Shown here one piece after another: positions 53,941-64,000 of a stretch of 64,000 bases of DNA. Origin of the DNA: Paragordius varius (Eukaryota; Nematomorpha). A program made the translations under genes and the position numbers. The stretch spans positions 1,550,001 to 1,614,000 of the forward strand of contig OZ176050.1 in NCBI GenBank assembly GCA_964247055.1. The letters are read 5' to 3'. The notes beneath the pieces were generated by a model. That model made no database searches and had not been told where the DNA came from. It saw only the letters and a program-made list of their open reading frames with translations. The number at the start of each line of letters is the position of its first letter. Position 1 is the stretch's first letter.

Positions 53941-56900
53941 TACTCAAGTTAAACTTTGTCCTTAAAAATCGGATATTGGTCACCGGTGAACAAAATTATT
54001 TTTTATACATTCTCTTAGTAAGACTACATCAAAATATAGAAATAGTTTGACAAACTTTTTCATATCCGATTTTTACAACGATACTTTAAAAATTATGGTA
54101 TTAAACCAGTCGCATCAATACTCAAGTTAAACTTTGTCCTTAAAAATCGGATATTGGTCACCGGTGAACAAAATTATTTTTTATACAACTCTTAGTAGGA
54201 CTACATCAAAATATAGAGATAGTTTGACAAACTCTTTCAAATCCGATTTTTACAACGATACTTTAAAAATTAATGTATTAAACTAGTCGCATCAATACTC
54301 AAGTTAAACTTTGTCCTTAAAAATCGGATATTGGTCACCGGTGAACAAAATTATTTTTTATACATTCTCTTAGCAAGACTACATCAAAATATAGAGATAG
54401 TTTGACAAACTCTTTCATATCCGATTTTTACAACGATACTTTAAAAATTAATGTATAAAACTAGTCGTATCAATAAATCGCATCAATACTCAAGTTAAAC
54501 TTTGTCCTTAAAAATCGGATATTGGTCACCGGTGAACAAAATTATTTTTTATACATTCTCTTAGTAGGAGTACATCAAAATATAGAGATAGTTTGGCAAA
54601 CTCTTTCATATCCGATTTTTACAACGATACTTTAATTATAGTATTAAACCAGACGTATCAATACTCAAGTTAAACTTTGTCTTTAAAAATCGGATATTGG
54701 TCACCGGTGAACAAAATTATTTTTTATACATTCTCTTAGTAAGACTACATAAAAATATAGAGATAGTTTGACAAATTCATTCATATCCGATTTTTACAAC
54801 GATATTTAAAAATTAATGTATTAAACTAGTCGCATCAATACTCAAGTTAAACTTTGTCCTTAAAAGTCGGATATTGGTCACCGGGGAACAAATTATTTTT
54901 TATACATTCTCTTAGTAGGACTACATCAAAATATAGAAATAGTTTGGCAAACTCTTTCATATCCGATTTTTACAACGATACTTTAAAAATTAATGTATAA
55001 AACTAGTCGTATCAACAAATCGCATCAATACTCAAGTTAAACTTTGTCCTTAAAAATCGGATATTGGTCACCGGTGAACAAAATTATTTTTTATACATTC
55101 TCTTAGTAGGAGTACATCAAAATATAGAGATAGTTTGGCAAACTCTTTCATATCCGATTTTTACAACGATACTTTAATTATGGTATTAAACCAGACGTAT
55201 CAATACTCAAGTTAAACTTTGTCCTTAAAAATCGGATATTGGTCACCGGTGAACAAAATTATTTTTTATACATTCTCTTAGTAGGACTACATCAAAATAT
55301 AGAGATAGTTTAGCAAACTCTTTCATATCCGATTTTTACAACGATACTTTAAAAAATAATGTATAAAACTAGTCGCATCAATACTCAAGTTAAACTTTGT
55401 CCTTAAAAATCGGATATTGGTCACCGGTGAACAAAATTATTTTTTAAACATTCTCTTAGTAAGACTACATCAAAATATAGAAATAGTTTGACAAACTTTT
55501 TCATATCCGATTTTTACAACGATACTTTAAAAAATATGGTATTAAACCAGTCGTATCAATACTCAAGTTAAACTTTGTCCTTAAAAATCGGATATTGGTC
55601 ACCGGTGAACAAAATTATTTTTTATACATTCTCTTAGTAAGACTACATCAAAATATAGAAATAGTTTGACAAACTTGTTCATATCCGATTTTTACAACGA
55701 TACTTTAAAAATTATGGTATTAAACCAGTCGTATCAATACTCAAGTTAAACTTTGTCCTTAAAAATCGGATATTGGTCACCGGTGAACAAAATTATTTTA
55801 TATACATTCTCTTAGTAAGACTACATCAAAATATAGAGATAGTTTGACAAACTCTTTCATATCCGATTTTTACAACGATACTTTAAAAATTAATGTATTA
55901 AACTAGTCGCATCAATACTCAAGTTAAACTTTGTCCTTAAAAATCGGATATTGGTCACCGGTGAACAAAATTATTTTTTATACATTCTCTTAGCAAGACT
56001 ACATCAAAATATAGAGATAGTTTGACAAACTCTTTCATATCCGATTTTTACAACGATACTTTAAAAATTAATGTATAAAACTAGTCGTATCAACAAATCG
56101 CATCAATACTCAAGTTAAACTTTGTCCTTAAAAATCGGATATTGGTCACCGGTGAACAAAATTATTTTTTATACATTCTCTTAGTAGGAGTACATCAAAA
56201 TATAGAGATAGTTTGGCAAACTCTTTCATATCCAATTTTTACAACGATACTTTAAAAATTAATGTATAAAACTAGTCGCATCAATACTCAAGTTAAACTT
56301 TGTCCTTAAAAATCGGATATTGGTCACCGGTGAACAAATTATTTTTATACATTCTCTTAGTAAGACTACATCAAAATATAGAGATAGTTTGACAAACTCT
56401 TTCATATCCGATTTTTACAACGATACTTTAAAAATTAATGTATAAAACTAGTCGTATCAACAAATCGCATCAATACTCAAGTTAAACTTTGTCCTTAAAA
56501 ATCGGATATTGGTCACCGGTGAACAAAATTATTTTTTAAACATTCTCTTAGTAAGACTACATCAAAATATAGAAATAGTTTGACAAACTTTTTCATATCC
56601 GATTTTTACAACGATACTTTAAAAAATATGGTATTAAACCAGTCGTATCAATACTCAAGTTAAACTTTGTCCTTAAAAATCGGATATTGGTCACCGGTGA
56701 ACAAATTATTTTTATACATTCTCTTAGTAAGACTACATCAAAATATAGAGATAGTTTGACAAACTCTTTCATATCCGATTTTTACAACGATACTTTAAAA
56801 ATTAATGTATAAAACTAGTCGTATCAACAAATCGCATCAATACTCAAGTTAAACTTTGTCCTTAAAAATCGGATATTGGTCACCGGTGAACAAAATTATT

Positions 56901-57390
56901 TTTTAAACATTCTCTTAGTAAGACTACATAAAAATATAGAGATAGTTTGACAAATTCATTCATATCCGATTTTTACAACGATATTTAAAAATTAATGTAT
57001 TAAACTAGTCGCATCAATACTCAAGTTAAACTTTGTCCTTAAAAATCGGATATTGGTCACCGGGGAACAAATTATTTTTTATACATTCTCTTAGTAAGAC
57101 TACATCAAAATATAGAGATAGTTTGGCAAACTCTTTCATATCCAATTTTTACAACGATACTTTAAAAATTAATGTATAAAACTAGTCGCATCAATACTCA
57201 AGTTAAACTTTGTCCTTAAAAATCGGATATTGGTCACCGGTGAACAAATTATTTTTATACATTCTCTTAGTAAGACTACATCAAAATATAGAGATAGTTT
57301 GACAAACTCTTTCATATCCGATTTTTACAACGATACTTTAAAAATTAATGTATAAAACTAGTCGTATCAACAAATCGCATCAATACTCAA
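53941..57390. repeat. 3,443-bp spaced repeat, first copy and intervening part
   Basis: About 53950-56230 is repeated at about 57390-59670, offset 3,443 bp. Markers in the first copy are TTCAAATCCG (54237), GTCTTTAAAAATC (54679), TTAAAAGTCGG (near 54862), GGAGTACATC (near 54567), TTTAAACATTC (55445) and CAAACTTGTTC (55671). The intervening part, 56230-57390, is made of TCAACAAATCGC long monomers and AACAAATTATTTTTATAC monomers. This is the only region with TCGTATCAACAAATCGC, a derived form of the 13-bp duplication. Confidence 0.82.
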
Positions 57391-59670
57391 GTTAAACTTT
57401 GTCCTTAAAAATCGGATATTGGTCACCGGTGAACAAAATTATTTTTTATACATTCTCTTAGTAAGACTACATCAAAATATAGAAATAGTTTGACAAACTT
57501 TTTCATATCCGATTTTTACAACGATACTTTAAAAATCATGGTATTAAACCAGTCGCATCAATACTCAAGTTAAACTTTGTCCTTAAAAATCGGATATTGG
57601 TCACCGGTGAACAAAATTATTTTTTATACAACTCTTAGTAGGACTACATCAAAATATAGAGATAGTTTGACAAACTCTTTCAAATCCGATTTTTACAACG
57701 ATACTTTAAAAATTAATGTATTAAACTAGTCGCATCAATACTCAAGTTAAACTTTGTCCTTAAAAATCGGATATTGGTCACCGGTGAACAAAATTATTTT
57801 TTATACATTCTCTTAGCAAGACTACATCAAAATATAGAGATAGTTTGACAAACTCTTTCATATCCGATTTTTACAACGATACTTTAAAAATTAATGTATA
57901 AAACTAGTCGTATCAATAAATCGCATCAATACTCAAGTTAAACTTTGTCCTTAAAAATCGGATATTGGTCACCGGTGAACAAAATTATTTTTTATACATT
58001 CTCTTAGTAGGAGTACATCAAAATATAGAGATAGTTTGGCAAACTCTTTCATATCCGATTTTTACAACGATACTTTAATTATAGTATTAAACCAGACGTA
58101 TCAATACTCAAGTTAAACTTTGTCTTTAAAAATCGGATATTGGTCACCGGTGAACAAAATTATTTTTTATACATTCTCTTAGTAAGACTACATAAAAATA
58201 TAGAGATAGTTTGACAAATTCATTCATATCCGATTTTTACAACGATATTTAAAAATTAATGTATTAAACTAGTCGCATCAATACTCAAGTTAAACTTTGT
58301 CCTTAAAAGTCGGATATTGGTCACCGGGGAACAAATTATTTTTTATACATTCTCTTAGTAGGACTACATCAAAATATAGAAATAGTTTGGCAAACTCTTT
58401 CATATCCGATTTTTACAACGATACTTTAAAAATTAATGTATAAAACTAGTCGTATCAACAAATCGCATCAATACTCAAGTTAAACTTTGTCCTTAAAAAT
58501 CGGATATTGGTCACCGGTGAACAAAATTATTTTTTATACATTCTCTTAGTAGGAGTACATCAAAATATAGAGATAGTTTGGCAAACTCTTTCATATCCGA
58601 TTTTTACAACGATACTTTAATTATGGTATTAAACCAGACGTATCAATACTCAAGTTAAACTTTGTCCTTAAAAATCGGATATTGGTCACCGGTGAACAAA
58701 ATTATTTTTTATACATTCTCTTAGTAGGACTACATCAAAATATAGAGATAGTTTAGCAAACTCTTTCATATCCGATTTTTACAACGATACTTTAAAAAAT
58801 AATGTATAAAACTAGTCGCATCAATACTCAAGTTAAACTTTGTCCTTAAAAATCGGATATTGGTCACCGGTGAACAAAATTATTTTTTAAACATTCTCTT
58901 AGTAAGACTACATCAAAATATAGAAATAGTTTGACAAACTTTTTCATATCCGATTTTTACAACGATACTTTAAAAAATATGGTATTAAACCAGTCGTATC
59001 AATACTCAAGTTAAACTTTGTCCTTAAAAATCGGATATTGGTCACCGGTGAACAAAATTATTTTTTATACATTCTCTGAGTAAGACTACATCAAAATATA
59101 GAAATAGTTTGACAAACTTGTTCATATCCGATTTTTACAACGATACTTTAAAAATTATGGTATTAAACCAGTCGTATCAATACTCAAGTTAAACTTTGTC
59201 CTTAAAAATCGGATATTGGTCACCGGTGAACAAAATTATTTTATATACATTCTCTTAGTAAGACCACATCAAAATATAGAGATAGTTTGACAAACTCTTT
59301 CATATCCGATTTTTACAACGATACTTTAAAAATTAATGTATTAAACTAGTCGCATCAATACTCAAGTTAAACTTTGTCCTTAAAAATCGGATATTGGTCA
59401 CCGGTGAACAAAATTATTTTTTATACATTCTCTTAGCAAGACTACATCAAAATATAGAGATAGTTTGACAAACTCTTTCATATCCGATTTTTACAACGAT
59501 ACTTTAAAAATTAATGTATAAAACTAGTCGTATCAACAAATCGCATCAATACTCAAGTTAAACTTTGTCCTTAAAAATCGGATATTGGTCACCGGTGAAC
59601 AAAATTATTTTTTATACATTCTCTTAGTAGGAGTACATCAAAATATAGAGATAGTTTGGCAAACTCTTTC
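57391..59670. repeat. 3,443-bp spaced repeat, second copy
   Basis: The markers of the first copy reappear in order: TTCAAATCCG (57680), GTCTTTAAAAATC (58122), TTAAAAGTCGG (near 58305), TTTAAACATTC (58888) and CAAACTTGTTC (59114). Visible differences are few, such as AAAATCATGG near 57533, CTCTGAGTAAG near 59077 and GACCACATC near 59264. The shared order ends near 59675, where CCGATTTTT meets CCAATTTTT of the first copy. Satellite only. Confidence 0.82.
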
Positions 59671-61370
59671 ATATCCGATTTTTACAACGATACTTTAATT
59701 ATGGTATTAAACCAGACGTATCAATACTCAAGTTAAACTTTGTCCTTAAAAATCGGATATTGGTCACCGGTGAACAAAATTATTTTTTATACATTCTCTT
59801 AGTAAGACTACATAAAAATATAGAGATAGTTTGACAAATTCATTCATATCCGATTTTTACAACGATATTTAAAAATTAATGTATTAAACTAGTCGCATCA
59901 ATACTCAAGTTAAACTTTGTCCTTAAAAATCGGATATTGGTCACCGGGGAACAAATTATTTTTTATACATTCTCTTAGTATGACTACATCAAAATATAGA
60001 AATAGTTTGGCAAACTCTTTCATATCCAATTTTTACAACGATACTTTAAAAATTAATGTATAAAACTAGTCGCATCAATACTCAAGTTAAACTTTGTCCT
60101 TAAAAATCGGATATTGGTCACCGGTGAACAAATTATTTTTATACATTCTCTTAGTAAGACTACATCAAAATATAGAAATAGTTTGACAAACTCTTTCACA
60201 TCCGATTTTTACAACGATACTTTAAAAATTAATGTATATAACTAGTCGTATCAATAAATCGCATCAATACTCAAGTTAAACTTTGTCCTTAAAAATCGGA
60301 TATTGGTCACCGGTGAACAAAATTATTTTTTATACATTCTCTTAGTAAGACTACATCAAAATATAGAAATAGTTAACTTTTTCATATCCGATTTTTACAA
60401 CGATACTTTAAAAAATATGGTATTAAACCAGTCGTATCAATACTCAAGTTAAACTTTGTCCTTAAAAATCGGATATTGGTTACCGGTGAACAAAATTATT
60501 TTTTATACATTCTGTAAGACTACATCAAAATATAGAAATAGTTTGACAAACTCTTTCATATCCGATTTTTACAACGATACTTTAAAAATTTATGTATTAA
60601 ACTAGTCGCATCAATACTCAAGTTCAACTTTGTCCTTAAAAATCGGATATTGGTCACCGGTAAACAAAATTATTTTTTATACATTCTCTTAGCAAGACTA
60701 CATCAAAATATAGAGATAGTTTGACAAACTCTTTCATATCCGATTTTTACAACGATACTTTAAAAATTAATCTATAAAACTAGTCGTATCAATAAATCGC
60801 ATCAATACTCAAGTTAAACTTTGTCCTTAAAAATCGGATATTGGTCACCGGTGAACAAAATTATTTTTTATACATTTCTTAGTAGGACTACATCAAAATA
60901 TAGAGATAGTTTGGCAAACTCTTTCATATCCGATTTTTACAACGATACTTTAAAAATTAATGTATAAAACTAGTCGCATCAATACTCAAGTTAAACTTTG
61001 TCCTTAAAAATCGGATATTCGTCACCGGTGACCAAAATTATTTTTTATACATTCTCTTAGCAAGACTACATCAAAATATAGAGATAGTTTGACAAACTCT
61101 TTCATATCCGATTATTACAACGATACTTTAAATATTAATGTATAAAACTAGTCGTATCAATAAATCGCATCAATACTCAAGTTAAACTTTGTCCTTAAAA
61201 ATCGGATATTGGTCACCGGTGAACAAAATTATTTTTTATACATTCTCTTAGCAAGACTACATCAAAATATAGAGATAGTTTGACAAACTCTTTCATATCC
61301 GATTTTTACAACGATACTTTAAAAATTAATGTATAAAACTAGTCGTATCAATAAATCGCATCAATACTCA
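59671..61370. repeat. More diverged array segment
   Basis: About nine monomers carry many variants not seen elsewhere or seen only near the right end of the window: GTATATAACTAG (near 60234), AGTTAACTTTTTC with five bases missing (near 60371), ATTCTGTAAG (near 60511), TTTATGTATTAAAC (near 60589), AGTTCAACTTTG (60621), GGTAAACAAAATT (near 60659), TATTCGTCACC (near 61016) and GATTATTACAAC (near 61111). Part of the series, from about 60470 to 61120, reappears from about 63220 to 63870 at an offset of 2,746-2,751 bp. Confidence 0.75.
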
Positions 61371-62850
61371 AGTTAAACTTGTCCTTAAAAATCGGATATT
61401 GGTCACCGGTGAACAAAATTATTTTTTATACATTCTCTTAGTAAGACTACATCAAAATAGAGAAATAGTTTGACAAACTCTTTCATATCCGATTTTTACA
61501 ACGATACTTTAAAAATTAATGTATTAAACTAGTCGCATCAATACTCAAGTTATACTTTGTCCTTAAAAATCGGATATTAATCACCGGTGACCAAAATTAT
61601 TTTTTATACATTCTCTTAGCAAGACTACATCAAAATATAGAGATAGTTTGACAAACTCTTTCATATCCGAATTTTACAACGATACTTTAAAAATTAATGT
61701 ATAAAAGTAGTCGCATCAATACTCAAGTCAAATTTTGTCCTTAAAAATGGGATATTGATCATCGGTGAACAAAACTATTTTTTATACATTCTCTTAGTAA
61801 GACTACATCAAAATATAGAGATAGTTTGATTGACAAACTCTTTCATATCCGATTTTTACAACGATACTTTAAAAATTAATGTATAAAACTAGTCGTATCA
61901 ATAAATCGCATCAATACTCAAGTTAAACTTTGTCCTTAAAAATCGGATATTGGTCACCGGTGAACAAAATTATTTTTTATACATTCTCTTAGTAGGACTA
62001 CATCAAAATATAGAGATAGTTTAGCAAACTCTTTCATATCCGATTTTTACAACGATACTTTAAAAATTAATGTATAAAACTAGTCGTATCAATAAATCGC
62101 ATCAATACTCAAGTTAAACTTGTCCTTAAAAATCGGATATTGGTCACCGGTGAACAAAATTATTTTTTATACATTCTCTTAGTAAGACTACATCAAAATA
62201 GAGAAATAGTTTGACAAACTCTTTCATATCCGATTTTTACAACGATACTTTAAAAATTAATGTATTAAACTAGTCGCATCAATACTCAAGTTATACTTTG
62301 TCCTTAAAAATCGGATATTAATCACCGGTGACCAAAATTATTTTTTATACATTCTCTTAGCAAGACTACATCAAAATATAGAGATAGTTTGACAAACTCT
62401 TTCATATCCGAATTTTACAACGATACTTTAAAAATTAATGTATAAAAGTAGTCGCATCAATACTCAAGTCAAATTTTGTCCTTAAAAATGGGATATTGAT
62501 CATCGGTGAACAAAACTATTTTTTATACATTCTCTTAGTAAGACTACATCAAAATATAGAGATAGTTTGATTGACAAACTCTTTCATATCCGATTTTTAC
62601 AACGATACTTTAAAAATTAATGTATAAAACTAGTCGTATCAATAAATCGCATCAATACTCAAGTTAAACTTTGTCCTTAAAAATCGGATATTGGTCACCG
62701 GTGAACAAAATTATTTTTTATACATTCTCTTAGTAGGACTACATCAAAATATAGAGATAGTTTAGCAAACTCTTTCATATCCGATTTTTACAACGATACT
62801 TTAAAAATTAATGTATAAAACTAGTCGCATCAATACTCAAGTTAAACTTT
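61371..62850. repeat. 740-bp (four-monomer) tandem duplication
   Basis: The stretch of about 61371-62110 is repeated as about 62111-62850. Rare shared markers are AAACTTGTCC (61376 and 62116), AAAATAGAGAAATAG, ATATTAATCACCGGTGACC, CCGAATTTTAC, AAAAGTAGTCGC, AGTCAAATTTTG, ATGGGATATTGATCATCGG and GTTTGATTGACAAAC (61824 and 62565, a 4-bp insertion inside the odd palindrome). I saw no difference between the copies. They end where GTCGTATCAATAAATC near 62083 meets GTCGCATC near 62825. The event is recent or an assembly artefact. Confidence 0.85.
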
Positions 62851-64000
62851 GTCCTTAAAAATCGGATATTGGTCACCGGTGAACAAAATTATTTTTTATA
62901 CATTCTCTTAGTAAGACTACATCAAAATATAGAGATAGTTTGACAAATTCATTCATATCCGATTTTTACAACGATACTTTAAAAATTGTATAAAACTAGT
63001 CGCATCGATACTCAAGTTAAACTTTGTCCTTAAAAATCGGATATTGGTCACCGGTGAACAAAATTATTTTTTATACATTCTCTTAGTAAGACTACATCAA
63101 AATATAGAAATAGTTTGACAAACTTTTTCATATCCGATTTTTACAACGATACTTTAAAAATTATGATATTAAACCAGTCGTATCAATACTCAAGTTAAAC
63201 TTTGTCCTTAAAAATCGGATATTGGTTACCGGTGAACAAAATTATTTTTTATACATTCTCTTAGTAAGACTACATCAAAATATAGAAATAGTTTGACAAA
63301 CTCTTTCATATCCGATTTTTACAACGATACTTTAAAAATTAATGTATTAAACTAGTCGCATCAATACTCAAGTTCAACTTTGTCCTTAAAAATCGGATAT
63401 TGGTCACCGGTGAACAAAATTATTTTTTATACATTCTCTTAGCAAGACTACATCAAAATATAGAGTTAGTTTGACAAACTCTTTCATATCCGATTTTTAC
63501 AACGATACTTTCAAAATTAATGTATAAAACTAGTCGTATCAATAAATCGCATCAATACTCAAGTTAAACTTTGTTCTTAAAAATCGGATATTGGTCACCG
63601 GTGAACAAAATTATTTTTTATACATTCTCTTAGTAGGACTACATCAAAATATAGAGATAGTTTGGCAAACTCTTTCATATCCGATTTTTACAACGATACT
63701 TTAAAAATTAATGTATAAAACTAGTCGCATCAATACTCAAGTTAAACTTTGTCCTTAAAAATCGGATATTGGTCACCGGTGACCAAAATTATTTTTTATA
63801 CATTCTCTTAGCAAGACTACATCAAAATATAGAGATAGTTTGATTGACAAACTCTTTCATATCCGATTTTTACAACGATACTTTAAAAATTAATGTATAA
63901 AACTAGTCGTATAAATAAATCGCATCAATACTCAAGTTAAACTTTGTCCTTAAAAATCGGATATTGGTCACCGGTGAACAAAATTATTTTTTATCCATTC
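62851..64000. repeat. Right-end array segment, cut by the window edge
   Basis: About six monomers continue to the last base, so the array does not end here. From about 63220 the order follows 60470-61120: TATTGGTTACCGG, AGTTCAACTTTG (63371) and GGTGACCAAAATT (63780). GTTTGATTGACAAAC occurs again near 63839. Private variants include AAAAATTGTATAAAAC with a shortened start (near 62983), GCATCGATACTC (near 63002), AGAGTTAGTTTG (near 63464) and TTTTATCCATTC at the very end. No boundary sequence is visible. Confidence 0.78.

Larger units (their letters stand above)
1..64000. repeat. Satellite DNA array, 178/191-bp monomer, fills the window
   Basis: Every line of the window is a variant of one AT-rich unit repeated head to tail in a single orientation. 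The basic period is 178 bp, for example between the TTA starts at 183 and 361. A second length class is 191 bp. The hand-built consensus has about 29 C and 20 G in 178 bp, so it is near 28% G+C. I estimate roughly 350 monomers. No inversion, unique spacer, transposon or gene interrupts the array, and it is cut at both window ends. The size is close to one nucleosome plus linker, as in many centromeric and pericentromeric satellites, but that location is inference. I do not recognise the family or the host from the sequence. Confidence 0.98.

Noticed and set aside
1-64000. CRISPR-like array, since short repeats alternate with spacers
   Set aside because: The intervals between the 14-bp arms are not unique spacers. 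They are the same 65- and 85-bp satellite sequence every time, and there is no leader or cas gene.
1-64000. Transposons, LTR-type elements or other mobile insertions
   Set aside because: No stretch departs from the monomer for more than a few bases, and no coding remnant, long terminal repeat or target-site duplication was seen.
1-64000. A prokaryotic operon, phage or defence system
   Set aside because: There is no coding capacity, and 64 kb of 178-bp tandem repeat with higher-order structure is typical of eukaryotic satellite DNA.

Overview
The whole 64 kb window is one uninterrupted block of eukaryotic satellite DNA. It is a head-to-tail array, in a single orientation, of an AT-rich monomer (about 28% G+C by hand count of the consensus). 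The monomer is 178 bp in its basic form and 191 bp in a recurrent form. I estimate roughly 350 monomers. I see no host gene, RNA gene, transposon, virus-like element, CRISPR array or unique-sequence island, and both window ends lie inside the array. The monomer size and higher-order structure suggest centromeric or pericentromeric heterochromatin, but the sequence does not name the host. I do not recognise the family: it lacks a CENP-B box and does not look like the Arabidopsis 180-bp repeat or human alpha satellite.

Each monomer has a symmetric plan. A 14-bp inverted repeat (TAAAAATCGGATAT facing ATATCCGATTTTTA) encloses an 85-bp loop. Just inside the left arm is the palindrome TCACCGGTGA, the core of a 24-bp imperfect dyad. 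Just inside the right arm is the odd palindrome AGTTTGRCAAACT. The two palindromes sit almost equally far from the centre. The 191-bp form differs by a 13-bp partial duplication (TCGTATCAATAAA before TCGCATCAATACT). It usually travels with the downstream variants GTAGGACTAC and GTTTGGCAAAC, marking a distinct monomer class that gives the array its register.

The array is a mosaic of nested higher-order duplications. In order: 0.45-10.0 kb holds two copies of a 4.14-kb unit, the second enlarged by a 1,257-bp tandem duplication. From 10.0 to 12.2 kb is a 1,269-bp tandem pair. From 12.2 to 21.3 kb are variants of a 1.07-1.08-kb, six-monomer repeat. From 21.3 to 25.4 kb a 3,075-bp spaced repeat contains an apparently exact 1,080-bp tandem duplication. 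From 27.2 to 38.2 kb one block was copied repeatedly at offsets of 1,622, 1,102, 1,661, 3,080 and 8,021 bp. From 38.2 to 53.9 kb are 724-1,093-bp units with longer offsets of 1,812 and 4,687 bp. From 53.9 to 59.7 kb is a 3,443-bp spaced duplication, and from 59.7 to 64 kb is a more diverged stretch with a 740-bp tandem pair. Diagnostic variants are confined to segments of a few to about 30 kb, as expected from local unequal exchange and gene conversion.

The only open frames of about 60 codons are short TTG-started frames inside the repeat, and I do not regard them as genes. All distances and matches were read by eye from diagnostic variants. Block edges are uncertain by tens of bases, and no identity percentages were computed.
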